In this document: piece by piece, positions 45,700 to 54,508 of the stretch
How positions within the stretch are numbered: the stretch's first letter is position 1
Layout: the number at the start of each line of letters is the position of its first letter
Assembly (NCBI RefSeq): GCF_024498195.1
Contig: NZ_CP101824.1
Span: forward strand, 2,728,001 to 2,792,000
From: Halovivax cerinus
GTDB lineage: Archaea; Halobacteriota; Halobacteria; Halobacteriales; Natrialbaceae
Direction of reading: 5' to 3'
Length of the DNA stretch: 64,000 nucleotides
The notes under the pieces: model-generated
The model's input: only the letters and a program-made list of their open reading frames with translations
Database searches by the model: none
What the model was told of the DNA's origin: nothing
Position numbers and translations under genes: made by a program

Positions 45700-46692
45700 A
45701 TGGTCACGTTCCTCTCCGGCGGGACCGGAACGCCGAAGCTCCTCGACGGAGCGACGGCCGCGTTCACGCCGGCGGAAACGACCGTCGTCGCAAACACCGG
45801 CGACGACGTCGAACTCGGTGGTCTCTTCGTCTCTCCCGACGTCGATACCCTTCTCTTCCAGGGGGGCGGGGTGCTGGACCGTGGCACGTGGTGGGGCATC
45901 AACGGGGATACGCACCGGACGCACGACGCGCTCCTCGACCTCGCAGGGTCGATGGGTCGCTCGACCGAGCCGACGTACCTTCCCGAATCGCGCCAGACAG
46001 CCGGTCGGGATATCGCCGACTGGCGGCGCTTCTCGGGCGTCGGCGAGTTCATGACGATCGGCGATCGGGATCGGGCGGTTCACCTCACGCGGACGAGCCT
46101 GTTAGACGAGGGAAAGACCCTGTCGGAGGCGACCGCGGCGATCGCGCGCGCCTTCGGCATCACGATCGACATCCTGCCGATGAGTGACGACTCGGTCGCG
46201 ACGCTCGTCCACACCGACGAGGGTCTGATGCACTTTCAGGAGTTCTGGGTCGCGAACGACGGTGAGCCAGCAATCGAGAACGTCGAGTTCAGGGGATCGG
46301 CGACGGCCGAACCTGCGCCGGGCGTCCTCGAAGCGCTCGGGGACGTCGTCGTCGTGGGACCGTCGAACCCGATCACGAGCATCGGGCCGATGCTCTCGGT
46401 CTCCGGAATCGGCGACGCACTCGCGGAGACCACCGTCGTGGCCGTCTCACCGTTCCTCGGCGGGGACGCGTTTTCGGGCCCCGCGGCGAAACTCATGGGT
46501 GCGGTCGGTGCGCCGCCCGGAACCGCGGGTCTCCCCGCGGTGTACCCGTTCGCGGACGCCTTCGTCGTCGACGACTCGGACTCGGGGTCGTTCGATCGAC
46601 CGACCGTCGAGACGGACATCCGCATCGACTCGCCCGACGACGCCCGTCGTGTCGTCGACGCCGTCGCCCGGGCGATCGATCTCGTGGAGTGA
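45700..46692 (+). CDS. cofD: 2-phospho-L-lactate transferase (coenzyme F420)
   Basis: A 330-residue CofD, which joins the phospholactyl (or enolpyruvyl) guanylyl donor to Fo to form F420-0. It starts [18 protein letters not shown], contains [19 protein letters not shown], and the conserved [13 protein letters not shown]. Haloarchaea make F420 for redox and repair. It leads a group of four genes on the same strand: cofD, a TIM-barrel protein, a CitG-like protein and DUF447, followed by S17e. Confidence 0.95.
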   Translation: MVTFLSGGTGTPKLLDGATAAFTPAETTVVANTGDDVELGGLFVSPDVDTLLFQGGGVLDRGTWWGINGDTHRTHDALLDLAGSMGRSTEPTYLPESRQTAGRDIADWRRFSGVGEFMTIGDRDRAVHLTRTSLLDEGKTLSEATAAIARAFGITIDILPMSDDSVATLVHTDEGLMHFQEFWVANDGEPAIENVEFRGSATAEPAPGVLEALGDVVVVGPSNPITSIGPMLSVSGIGDALAETTVVAVSPFLGGDAFSGPAAKLMGAVGAPPGTAGLPAVYPFADAFVVDDSDSGSFDRPTVETDIRIDSPDDARRVVDAVARAIDLVE

Positions 46693-46713
46693 GTCGGGAG
46701 GGCACGTACCGAC

Positions 46714-47526
46714 ATGGCTACCGACTCACCGTTCGAACCGAGACTCGCCCTGGCGAGCCTGAGTGGGGAGTCAGACGCGACCTGGGCCCGGCAGGGTTCG
46801 GACGCGGCGGGTGCCGCGTTCCTCGGCGGTATCGCCCTCGACGAACCGGCCAGAGAGGCCGCTCGCGTCCTCGTCGCCCGCGGCCGGTCGGAATTTCTGC
46901 CACCCGATCCGATCAGCTTCGTCGACGAACAGCTCGCGGCGATCGGGTCCGCGCCGATCCGGCCCGGGATCAACGTTCGGTCGACCACCGTCGAGCCAAT
47001 CGAGACCGTTGCCCGCGTCTGTCGACGCCACGATGCGCTGCTCGAGGTGAACGCACACTGTCGCCAGGACGAACTTCGCGAGGTCGGCTGTGGGGAGACG
47101 CTCCTTGGCGATACAGATCGACTCTGCGAGTACGTCTCGGCGGCCGCCTCGTCCGGGGCCACGGTGGGGGCGAAGGTTCGCGCGGAGGTACCCGGCGTCG
47201 ACCTTCCTGCGACCGCTCGCGCTATCGAGGAAGCGGGCGCGTCGTTCGTCCACGTCGATGCGATGGATTCTGAACCCGTCGTCGCTGCGGTCGCCGACGC
47301 GACGGACCTGTTCGTGATCGCGAACAACGGCGTTCGCGACGAGCGGACGGTCTCCGAGTACGTCGCGTACGGCGCCGACGCGGTAAGTATCGGCCGACCG
47401 AGCGACGACCGGCGCGTGCGCGAACGCGTCGCGGCCGCTGTTTCCCGTCACCTGGGGTCCGACGACCGGCCCGGTCCGACCGACGGCGATCGGATCGCGT
47501 CGTCCGGGTCGGTGGAAAAGGGCTAA
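46714..47526 (+). CDS. Dus-like FMN TIM-barrel protein
   Basis: A 270-residue protein of the tRNA-dihydrouridine-synthase-like TIM-barrel group. Visible features: VNAHCRQDE (near the usual catalytic Cys loop), GAKVRAEVPG (FMN contacts), HVDAMD and IANNGVRDER. It lacks the RNA-binding helical domain of true Dus and its short length suggests another FMN-dependent reaction. It lies 21 bp after cofD, so it is probably in the same operon, with possible links to flavin-type cofactors. Confidence 0.72.
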   Translation: MATDSPFEPRLALASLSGESDATWARQGSDAAGAAFLGGIALDEPAREAARVLVARGRSEFLPPDPISFVDEQLAAIGSAPIRPGINVRSTTVEPIETVARVCRRHDALLEVNAHCRQDELREVGCGETLLGDTDRLCEYVSAAASSGATVGAKVRAEVPGVDLPATARAIEEAGASFVHVDAMDSEPVVAAVADATDLFVIANNGVRDERTVSEYVAYGADAVSIGRPSDDRRVRERVAAAVSRHLGSDDRPGPTDGDRIASSGSVEKG

Positions 47527-47550
47527 GGACGGTCCTCGCCCAGGATCAGT

Positions 47551-48402
47551 ATGAACGGGCCCGCGGATCGCGCTCAACTCGCGCTGTTGCTCGAAGTCGC
47601 CGGGACGCCGAAACCGGGGAACGTCGATCGGGAGCGCGATCTGTCTGCTCTCCGTTTCGAGCACTTCCTCGCGGGTGCCGTCGGTTCGCGAACGGGACTC
47701 GACATGGCCGAGGCGGGCGACCCTGTCGGCGCGGCGTTCGAACGATCGGTCGCGGGCATGGCGACACAGGAGGGTGGCAACACGCAATTCGGTTCGCTCC
47801 TCTTGCTCGTCCCGCTGGTGAGCGCGGCCGCCGCCGAACTGACCCCGGAACGGTGTGACGACGTCGTCTCCGAGACGACGGTGGCCGACGCGGAAGCGTT
47901 CTATCGCGCGTTCGATCACGTCTCCGTCGCCGTGGACGATCCACCGGCGGACGCGGCCGCTCTCGACGTTCGTCGCGGCTCGGACGCGATACCGGCCGTC
48001 CGGGAGCGAGGACTCGACCTGCAGTCGGTCCTCGAACTGGGTGTGCCCGGCGACGACGTCGCCAGGGAGTGGGTGACGGGATTCGAGCGGTCTTTCGCGG
48101 CGGCCGACCGACTCGGGGACCGGTCCGGACCGGTGGTCGACCGCACCGCCGCCGTCTATCTGTCGCTGCTGGCCGAGCGGCCGGACACGCTCGTCGTGAC
48201 TCGGCACGGGGAGTCGGTCGCCGCGGACGTGCGCGAACGGGCGTCGACGCTGGCCGAACGGGACGCGGTCGTGACCGATCGTCCGGCCGTCACCACATTC
48301 GCAGACGACCTTGTGGCCGAAGGGATCAATCCGGGAACGACGGCCGATCTCGTCGCGGCCGGCCTCTTCATCGCGCTGGAGCGAGGAACGATCTCCGTAT
48401 GA
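47551..48402 (+). CDS. CitG/MdcB-like triphosphoribosyl-dephospho-CoA synthase family protein
   Basis: A 283-residue helical protein of the CitG family. Family features are KPGNVDRERD at the N-terminus, a GTGLDMAEAGD-like stretch near 48-60, and GGNTQFGSLLLLVPL near 76-90. In bacteria CitG makes the prosthetic-group precursor of citrate lyase; haloarchaea lack that enzyme, so this copy must do something else. Archaeal CitG-like genes occur with cofactor genes. It overlaps the DUF447 gene by ATGA. Confidence 0.85.
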   Translation: MNGPADRAQLALLLEVAGTPKPGNVDRERDLSALRFEHFLAGAVGSRTGLDMAEAGDPVGAAFERSVAGMATQEGGNTQFGSLLLLVPLVSAAAAELTPERCDDVVSETTVADAEAFYRAFDHVSVAVDDPPADAAALDVRRGSDAIPAVRERGLDLQSVLELGVPGDDVAREWVTGFERSFAAADRLGDRSGPVVDRTAAVYLSLLAERPDTLVVTRHGESVAADVRERASTLAERDAVVTDRPAVTTFADDLVAEGINPGTTADLVAAGLFIALERGTISV

Positions 48403-49112
48403 CCGGGTCGAACGAGTCGAATCGAAGGGTGGAGTCGGTAGCCAGCGATGGCGAGGATCCGTCGACTGCCGGTGGGGCCAAACCGTCCGACTGTGGCGCG
48501 GACGAAACCGCACCAGAGAGGGTGGACGACGGCGGCGTCGACTGGCCCGTCGAACTGACCGGCGTGACCGAGTCGCTGGTGACGACGCTCGGGCCGAACG
48601 ACCGGTGGAACGTCGCCCCGCTCGGACTCTTCGCCGGCGACCCGGTGACGGCGACGACGTGGGGCGCCACGCGAACGCGTCGGAACGTCGACCGAACGGG
48701 TGAGGGATACGTCCAGTTCGTCACCGACCCGGTCACGTTCGTCGACGCGGCCCTCTCCATCGTCGAGACGACGAATCCGGTGGTCGATCAGGCCCACGCC
48801 TGGGCTCACGTCGAGTTCACGCGGGTCGATTCGGGCCACGATGGCGACACCGAGTGGGTCCGCTGGGCGCTCGTTCCGGTCGAGACGACGATCGTCTCCC
48901 GAACCGTCCCGACGCTTTCGCGCGGGCTCGGCGCCGTCATCGAGGCTAGCGTCGCCGCCTCGCGCCTCGGTACGGACGCCTACGACGAGTCGACGTGTCG
49001 GCGAACGATCGCTCGCGCGGGCGACGTCGTCGAGCGGGCGGGCAGTCCGCGCGAACGCGAGGCGTTCGATCGATTGCTCGCCCACGTTGACGAGGATATC
49101 ACCCTCGAATAA
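48399..49112 (+). CDS. DUF447-domain protein (flavin-reductase-like)
   Basis: A 237-residue protein. The first ~45 residues are acidic and disordered; the rest matches DUF447 (VELTGVTESLVTTLGPNDRWNVAPLGL). The fold resembles split-barrel flavin-binding proteins. The ATG overlaps the CitG-like stop, so the two are coupled. DUF447 and CitG-like genes are recalled near methanopterin-related genes in other archaea and methylotrophs; haloarchaea may use them in another C1 or folate-like route. That link is inference. Confidence 0.8.
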   Translation: MTGSNESNRRVESVASDGEDPSTAGGAKPSDCGADETAPERVDDGGVDWPVELTGVTESLVTTLGPNDRWNVAPLGLFAGDPVTATTWGATRTRRNVDRTGEGYVQFVTDPVTFVDAALSIVETTNPVVDQAHAWAHVEFTRVDSGHDGDTEWVRWALVPVETTIVSRTVPTLSRGLGAVIEASVAASRLGTDAYDESTCRRTIARAGDVVERAGSPREREAFDRLLAHVDEDITLE

Positions 49113-49181
49113 GCGCTGCCGTCCCGTTCTGCCACGTTCCAGCGCGGGCGCTCCGGTCGTCGCGGCCACCGGAAAACGGTG

Positions 49182-49190
49182 TCTTTTAAG
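49182..49190 (+). promoter_or_regulatory. TATA box of rps17e
   Basis: TCTTTTAAG lies about 27 nt before the ATG at 49214, a classic leaderless promoter. It separates rps17e from the upstream operon. Confidence 0.55.
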
Positions 49191-49213
49191 GTCCGCGGGT
49201 CGGAGCCACACGC

Positions 49214-49402
49214 ATGGCCATCAAACCCGCCTACGTGAAGAAGACTGCGACGCTCCTCATGGAGCGCTACCCGGACGCCTTCACGGACGACTTCGAGCAG
49301 AACAAAGAGAGCGTCGAGAAACTCACGAACATCGAATCGAAGGGCGTTCGCAACCGCATCGCCGGCTACGTCACGCGCAAGCAGGGCGTTCCCGCGGCCT
49401 GA
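49214..49402 (+). CDS. rps17e: 30S ribosomal protein S17e
   Basis: A 62-residue S17e, a small helical 30S protein shared with eukaryotes. It begins [20 protein letters not shown] and contains [17 protein letters not shown]. The length is typical for archaea. It has its own promoter and lies between the DUF447 gene and a convergent membrane-protein gene; an rps17e-asd neighbourhood is common in euryarchaea. Confidence 0.95.
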   Translation: MAIKPAYVKKTATLLMERYPDAFTDDFEQNKESVEKLTNIESKGVRNRIAGYVTRKQGVPAA

Positions 49403-49641
49403 AACTGGTTTCGTTCGGACACAGATTCGTCGTGCACCGGTGGTGAGCGACAGCCGCGTGTCGAAGCGCCGCCTGGAAACGGACGTCCCCTCGTGGAACC
49501 ACCGAGACGCCGTGGCGGGACGAACGCAGCGAGAAGTCGTTCGACGATCGACCGCCGCTCCTCGTCGCCTCAGCTGGTCGATCAGTTCGGTCGAAAAGAC
49601 GCCTGCGGGATCGTTCGGAACCGGTTTCGGTGGTCAGGGCG

Positions 49642-49920
49642 TCAGTGCGAGGCGTCCGGGTTCCAGGAGAAGTCCGCGACCGTCCCGAGGACGACGGCGA
49701 CCAGACCGACGATCACCGAGAGGAACGCGGTCAGGACCGGTGCGAGCGTATTTTGCCGTGGGGTGTTTTTGAGCAACTGGTTCCAGATCTCTCCGTAGAA
49801 ACCGAGGATAGTATACGCGCCGTAGAGCACGAGGACGATCCCGAGGATGAGGACGAGGCGGTTGACGATCTTCCCGTTCATCAGCGTGTCGTAGATCGGA
49901 TCGGTGATTTTGCTGAACAT
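49642..49920 (-). CDS. small two-TM membrane protein
   Basis: A 92-residue protein with two TM helices (about 22-44 and 58-82) and charged ends; it begins MFSKITDPIYDTLMNGKI. The ATG at 49920 is preferred over a longer frame with non-coding N-terminus. It is convergent with rps17e and divergent from asd. No function is visible. Confidence 0.7.
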   Translation of the reverse strand: MFSKITDPIYDTLMNGKIVNRLVLILGIVLVLYGAYTILGFYGEIWNQLLKNTPRQNTLAPVLTAFLSVIVGLVAVVLGTVADFSWNPDASH

Positions 49921-50137
49921 GGTCGATAGGGGTGCTCGCTGGTGGCCCGGTGGTCGACCGGTTCGCCCCCAGCGGCGTTCGTTGCTCGGACGATTTCGCT
50001 CCGGTCGCTTAATATCTTCTATCCGCGAGCGATCGTGATCGCTCACGTGGTGTCCGTGCTCCAGTCGACTCCGCAGACAGAGTCCAGTTTTGCACGCACC
50101 CAAACGGCTTTCTCCGCGGACTTCCGAGGGAAGCGCA

Positions 50138-51175
50138 ATGAGCGTTAGAGTCGGAATTCTCGGAGCGACCGGTGCCGTCGGGCAGCGTCTCGTCGAGTTA
50201 TTGGCCCCGCACCCGTCGTTCGAGATCGCGTCGGTGACGGCGAGCGAGTCGAGCGCAGGGGCGACCTACCGGGACGCGGCGAAGTGGCGCACGGGATCCC
50301 CGATTCCCGATGCGGTCGCGAACGTCGAGGTCGTCCCGACCGAGCCCTCGGCCGTCCCGGACGACGTGTCACTCCTGTTCTCTGCCCTCCCCTCGGACGT
50401 CGGCGCCCGGGTCGAGCCCGCATTCTGTGAGGCGGGGTACGTGGTCTCGTCGAACGCCTCGAACGAACGGATGGCGGACGACGTGCCGCTCGTCATCCCC
50501 GAACTCAATGCCGATCACCTTGCGCTACTCGACGTACAGCGGGCAGAGCGCGGCTGGGATGGCGCGCTCGTCAAGAACCCGAATTGCTCGACGATCACGT
50601 TCGTCCCCACGCTCGCGCCCCTCTCCGAGTACGGACTCGAACGCGTCCACGTTGCGACGCTCCAGGCCGTCTCCGGTGCGGGCTACGACGGTGTCTCGTC
50701 GATGGAGATCGTGGACAACGCCCTCCCCCACATCGGCGGTGAGGCCGAGAAGCTGGAGACCGAGTCGCGAAAACTGCTCGGCTCGTTCGACGGGTCGGCC
50801 ATCGATCACCACGACGTGACCGTCTCGGCGTCGGTCAATCGAATCCCGACGCTCGACGGGCACCTAGAGAACGTCTGGGTCGAAACCGACGACGACGTCA
50901 CGCCGGAGGCGGCCGCGGAGGCGATGGCCGCCTATCCGGGAATCGACCTCCACACGGCCCCCGATCCGTTCATCGAGGTGCTGTCCGAGCCAGATCGACC
51001 GCAGCCACGTCTCGACCGGAACCGGGGCGACGGCATGGCCGTCTCCGTGGGTGGGCTGGAATCGTCGGCGACCGGCGGCCTGCAGTACAACTGTCTCGCG
51101 CACAATACGATCCGCGGGGCGGCCGGCGCGAGCGTACTGAACGGCGAACTGCTCGTCGATCGCGGCTACGTCTGA
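50138..51175 (+). CDS. asd: aspartate-semialdehyde dehydrogenase
   Basis: A 345-residue Asd, which reduces aspartyl phosphate to aspartate semialdehyde for threonine, methionine and lysine synthesis. It has VGILGATGAVGQRLVELL (NADPH-binding), the catalytic Cys in KNPNCSTIT near 148, GAGYDGVSSMEI, and a conserved His near the C-terminus. The ATG at 50138 follows an A/G-rich GAGGGAAGC. Archaeal/fungal-type length. A promoter is not obvious. Confidence 0.95.
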   Translation: MSVRVGILGATGAVGQRLVELLAPHPSFEIASVTASESSAGATYRDAAKWRTGSPIPDAVANVEVVPTEPSAVPDDVSLLFSALPSDVGARVEPAFCEAGYVVSSNASNERMADDVPLVIPELNADHLALLDVQRAERGWDGALVKNPNCSTITFVPTLAPLSEYGLERVHVATLQAVSGAGYDGVSSMEIVDNALPHIGGEAEKLETESRKLLGSFDGSAIDHHDVTVSASVNRIPTLDGHLENVWVETDDDVTPEAAAEAMAAYPGIDLHTAPDPFIEVLSEPDRPQPRLDRNRGDGMAVSVGGLESSATGGLQYNCLAHNTIRGAAGASVLNGELLVDRGYV

Positions 51176-51254
51176 GCCCGGGGACCAGTCCTCTCGCTCG
51201 CGGGCGGTGACAGTGCAAGCGAGGAAGCGACCGTCTCGTCTCCGGCGCCGTCGA

Positions 51255-51316
51255 CACCGCGAGTCGCCCCTTCACCACGCTCGGGTTCACCGCGAGTCGA
51301 GCCTTCACCACGCTCG
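51255..51316 (+). repeat. two near-identical 29-bp direct repeats (33-bp period)
   Basis: CACCGCGAGTCG followed by CCTTCACCACGCTCG occurs at 51255-51283 and again, with two differences, at 51288-51316. It lies between asd and the hydroxyacyl-CoA dehydrogenase promoter. A local duplication or a pair of operator sites are both possible. Confidence 0.8.
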
Positions 51317-51330
51317 TGGCCGCTTCCGAA

Positions 51331-51340
51331 CGGCTTAATC
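51331..51340 (+). promoter_or_regulatory. TATA box of the hydroxyacyl-CoA dehydrogenase gene
   Basis: CGGCTTAATC is centred about 27 nt before the ATG at 51363, indicating a leaderless bicistronic transcript. Confidence 0.55.
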
Positions 51341-51362
51341 CGCCGGCGGTGACAGTCACCGT

Positions 51363-52262
51363 ATGCGCGTAGGCGTACTCGGAGCGGGAACGATGGGACA
51401 GGGTATCGCCCAGGTCGCCGCACAGGCCGGCCACGACGTCGTGGTCAGAGACATCGAGTCTGAATTCGTCGAAGACGGACTCGACGGGATCGAGTCGACG
51501 CTCGCGGAGGGTGTCGAACGTGAGAAGGTGACGCCGGACGAGAAGGCGGCCACGCTCGATCGACTGTCGGGGACGACTGACCTGGAGACTGCCGTCTCGG
51601 AGTCCGATCTGGTGATCGAGGCCGTCCCCGAGGACATGGATCTCAAACAGGAGACGTTCACGTCTGTCGAGGAATCGGCGGATGAGGAGACGATCATCGC
51701 GTCGAACACCTCCGCGCTCTCGGTGACCGAGATCGCGAGCGCGCTGGAGCGACCGGAACGGGCGATCGGGCTGCACTTTTTCAACCCCGTCCACCTGATG
51801 TCGCTCGTCGAGGTCGTGGTTCCCGAACGGACGAGCGACGAGACCGTCGAGACGGCCGAGGCGTTCGTCGACGGAATCGGGAAGTCACCGATCACGGTCC
51901 GCGATTCCCCAGGATTCGCATCGTCACGTCTCGGGGTCACGCTCGGCGTCGAGGCCATTCGGATGGTCGAGACCGGCGTCGCATCGCCCCGCGACGTCGA
52001 TCGGGCGATGACGCTCGGGTACAACCACCCGATGGGCCCGATCGAACTCACGGACGTGGTCGGTCTCGACGTCCGCCTCGACATCCTCGAACACCTCCGG
52101 GAGGAACTCGGCGAGCGGTTCAAACCGCCGCAACTGCTCAGACAGAAAGTCCGCGCTGGCAACCTCGGTCGAAAGACCGGCGAAGGGTTCTACGTCTGGG
52201 AGGACGGCGAGATCGTCGGGGTGAGCGACGGCGCGATGAGCTCCCCGGAGGGTGACCGATGA
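51363..52262 (+). CDS. 3-hydroxyacyl-CoA dehydrogenase
   Basis: A 299-residue NAD-dependent dehydrogenase oxidising 3-hydroxyacyl-CoA to 3-oxoacyl-CoA. The Rossmann loop GAGTMGQGIAQVAAQ lies near 7-21, the catalytic His is in GLHFFNPVHLM, and VRDSPGFASSRLG and DVVGLDVRLDI lie further on. It overlaps the enoyl-CoA hydratase gene by 4 bp, so the pair provides two consecutive steps of beta-oxidation, or of PHA/short-chain acyl-CoA turnover. Confidence 0.94.
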   Translation: MRVGVLGAGTMGQGIAQVAAQAGHDVVVRDIESEFVEDGLDGIESTLAEGVEREKVTPDEKAATLDRLSGTTDLETAVSESDLVIEAVPEDMDLKQETFTSVEESADEETIIASNTSALSVTEIASALERPERAIGLHFFNPVHLMSLVEVVVPERTSDETVETAEAFVDGIGKSPITVRDSPGFASSRLGVTLGVEAIRMVETGVASPRDVDRAMTLGYNHPMGPIELTDVVGLDVRLDILEHLREELGERFKPPQLLRQKVRAGNLGRKTGEGFYVWEDGEIVGVSDGAMSSPEGDR

Positions 52263-53125
52263 GCGACGACGCATCGGCGGACGACGCCTCGTCTGAGTCA
52301 CCCGACGGTGCGGTCACCGGCGACGTGACCGAAACGTCGTTCGAGACGGTACAGGTCGAGATCGGCCAGCGTGCCGAGAACGTCGCGACGGTAACGATCG
52401 ACCGACCCGACGCGAGAAACGCGCTCAACGGAACCGTCAGAGCGGAACTGAAGGCCGCACTGCCAGCGCTCGAAGCGGACGACAGCACCCGCGTCGTCGT
52501 CCTCACGGGCTCGGACGAGGCGAACGCGTTCGTCGCAGGCGCCGACGTGAGTGAACTCCGCGAGCGCGGGCTGGTAGAGCAGCGCGAGAAGAGCGAGCGA
52601 CCGCGCGTCTACGAGGTCGTCGACGAGCTCGACGTGCCGGTGATCGCCCGGGTGAACGGCCACGCACTCGGCGGCGGGTGCGAACTCGCGACCGCCTGCG
52701 ACGTCCGCATCGCAGACGAACGGGCCAAACTCGGCCAGCCGGAGATCACGCTCGGCCTCATCCCCGGCGGGGGCCGAACGCAGCGACTCCCGCGTCTCGT
52801 CGGACCCGGGCAGGCGAAACGCCTGATCCTCTCGGGCGACGTGATCGACGCCGAAGAGGCCCACGAGATCGGGCTCGTCGAGGACGTCTGTGCGCCGGAC
52901 GAACTCGACGATGCGGTGTACGATCTCGCGGCGTCGATGGCTGCCAACAGTCCGCTCGCGCTCGAATACGCCAAAGACGCGATTCAGGCGAGCGCCCGGC
53001 TCCCGCTCGACAGCGGGATCGACTACGAATCGGAACTGTTCGTCCAGCTGTTCGCCACCGACGACAAGAACGAGGGCATCGACGCGTTCTTCGAGGACCG
53101 CGAACCGGAGTGGCGCGGTCGGTAG
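52259..53125 (+). CDS. enoyl-CoA hydratase
   Basis: A 288-residue crotonase-fold hydratase. The oxyanion-hole segment FVAGADVSEL and the catalytic-loop segment NGHALGGGCELATACD plus GLIPGGGRTQRLPRL (with the second Glu) are present. The first ~25 residues are an acidic tail. It is translationally coupled to the hydroxyacyl-CoA dehydrogenase gene, and the two act in sequence on the same acyl-CoA chain. Confidence 0.94.
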   Translation: MSDDASADDASSESPDGAVTGDVTETSFETVQVEIGQRAENVATVTIDRPDARNALNGTVRAELKAALPALEADDSTRVVVLTGSDEANAFVAGADVSELRERGLVEQREKSERPRVYEVVDELDVPVIARVNGHALGGGCELATACDVRIADERAKLGQPEITLGLIPGGGRTQRLPRLVGPGQAKRLILSGDVIDAEEAHEIGLVEDVCAPDELDDAVYDLAASMAANSPLALEYAKDAIQASARLPLDSGIDYESELFVQLFATDDKNEGIDAFFEDREPEWRGR

Positions 53126-53315
53126 CGACGACCCGTACCCGGGTCCGTCGATCGGACGGACCGTCGTTCGATTGCAACGCGAGCACTCGGGTGAGTAGCG
53201 TATGCGGGTGGCGTTCTCTCAAATCGAAATCCGGCGAGAACGTCAGATCTGAACCGGCAATCGGTGAACGCGATGTCGGTGGCGGGGTTCGTCGATCGAC
53301 GTCGACGGTGCTTCT

Positions 53316-53546
53316 TCAGTCTGCGTTGACGGCGGTCGGCTGACTCGTTCCGGCGGTCGCTCGATGGGTGGCGACGTCGTCCTGCGGGCCATTGATGAAC
53401 AGGGCGTGGCCGATCAGGCCGGTCGCCACGAGTGCGCCACCCGGAATCGCCGTGATCGTCGGCAACCCGGCGACGGTCAACACGGCGGCGATTCCGAGCA
53501 GCGATACCGGAATGAGGGCCAGAACCAGATCGTAGTATCGAGCCAT
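53316..53546 (-). CDS. small two-TM membrane protein
   Basis: A 76-residue protein, MARYYDLVLALIPVSLLG..., with two TM helices (about 6-27 and 32-52) and a hydrophilic C-terminus. A TATA box on the minus strand at 53571-53580 lies about 28 nt before the ATG, which supports the start. Function unknown; small haloarchaeal membrane proteins of this shape are common. Confidence 0.72.
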   Translation of the reverse strand: MARYYDLVLALIPVSLLGIAAVLTVAGLPTITAIPGGALVATGLIGHALFINGPQDDVATHRATAGTSQPTAVNAD

Positions 53547-53570
53547 AGTTGTTACGTACTACGTCAAAGC

Positions 53571-53580
53571 GCTATATAAA
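53571..53580 (-). promoter_or_regulatory. TATA box of the small membrane protein gene
   Basis: The minus strand reads TTTATATAGC about 28 nt upstream of the ATG at 53546. Confidence 0.6.
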
Positions 53581-53880
53581 GATTTTCCATATTCTAACTG
53601 TACTTGATCGGCTTACCACGACGATAGTGGGTGGATCCATAGCATAAGTTATGCAGTGAATTTCCCCCCTGGACGTGGGATGCGGCGACGCCAATCGCCG
53701 TCGAGACGAGACGACCCTGTAGCGCGAGCTGGTTCAGCCAGAACGGACCGCGGAGGAGAACGGAACGTTGCGGACAGTGAGGGGACCGAATCGAGAATGG
53801 TAGTGGCGAGGTGTTCGTGATAGACCGACTGTGACGCGGCGCTCGTACCCGACGCTCGCAGGCGTTAGCGGAGCTGATCT

Positions 53881-53904
53881 CTCTCTCTCTCTCTCTCTCT
53901 CTCG
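53881..53904 (+). repeat. (TC)12 dinucleotide tract
   Basis: Twelve TC dinucleotides on the plus strand in an intergenic gap, like the one at 11034. Confidence 0.9.
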
Positions 53905-53970
53905 AACCCTGCAACCACATCGATCCAGTGAGGTCGGTCGTCGATCGGTTCGAACGGACGCCCAGAGCGA

Positions 53971-54402
53971 CTACAGCCGTTCCTCACGGGATCGAACGAC
54001 CCATTCGAACGTGAGGCGCGACCCGAGAACAGCGACGGAACCCAGGCCCACCATCACGGCCATGAACGACCACGGCACGTTCCCAGGGGCGACCGGCGAC
54101 CCGCGGATCAGAAAGGCGACGTTCGTCGCGGCGAGCCAGCAGATCAGGACCGACCGGAGGTGCGTTGTGAGTCCGATCCGCCGTCGATCGCGGTACAGGT
54201 TCGAGAGCGTCGCACACCCGATCCAGCCGAGTACGAACGGGGCGATTGTCGCCAGGGCGTACCCCGGATCTTCGATCGGGTCGCCCCGGTGTCTCAGCAG
54301 TCCGAGCAGCGCGAGACCACCGATGACGAAGCTATCGACGGCGAGTGCCCTGATCTCTCCGTTCGCCACCGACTCAAATCGAGTAGGTAATCGCTCGAGC
54401 AC
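53971..54402 (-). CDS. DUF3054-type four-TM membrane protein
   Basis: A protein of about 143 residues with roughly four TM helices (near 24-40, 47-66, 85-103, 113-134) and the conserved-looking FVIGGLALLGLLRHRG and WLAATNVAFLIRGSPV, which fit the DUF3054 family of haloarchaeal membrane proteins. There is no ATG near the proper N-terminus; GTG at 54402 or 54369 must be used, and the much longer frame upstream is a shadow of the neighbouring J-domain gene. The function is unknown. Confidence 0.7.
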   Translation of the reverse strand: MLERLPTRFESVANGEIRALAVDSFVIGGLALLGLLRHRGDPIEDPGYALATIAPFVLGWIGCATLSNLYRDRRRIGLTTHLRSVLICWLAATNVAFLIRGSPVAPGNVPWSFMAVMVGLGSVAVLGSRLTFEWVVRSREERL

Positions 54403-54475
54403 GGTCGTGCGTCGGTGCCCAGGGACTATCCGTGTCTCGATTTCGCAGGAGGTGTCCGGGTCCACGGAGAGCAGA

Positions 54476-54484
54476 ACTAATATA
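54476..54484 (+). promoter_or_regulatory. TATA box of the J-domain zinc protein
   Basis: ACTAATATA is centred about 28 nt before the ATG at 54509, which is why that start is preferred to the ATG at 54497. Confidence 0.5.
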
Positions 54485-54508
54485 TCACGACCACATATGT
54501 CGAGACAG

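Larger units (their letters stand above)
53547..53970. other. intergenic region with palindrome and (TC)12 tract
   Basis: This 424-bp gap contains the minus-strand TATA box at 53571-53580, a 13-bp inverted repeat GCATAAGTTATGC (53642-53654), and a (TC)12 tract (53881-53904). Its open frames are repeat-derived or lack coding character. I see no gene. Confidence 0.55.

Noticed and set aside
53594-53920. 108-residue minus-strand frame in the 53.5-54 kb gap
   Set aside because: It begins in the (TC)12 tract (RERERER repeat) and lacks coding composition.
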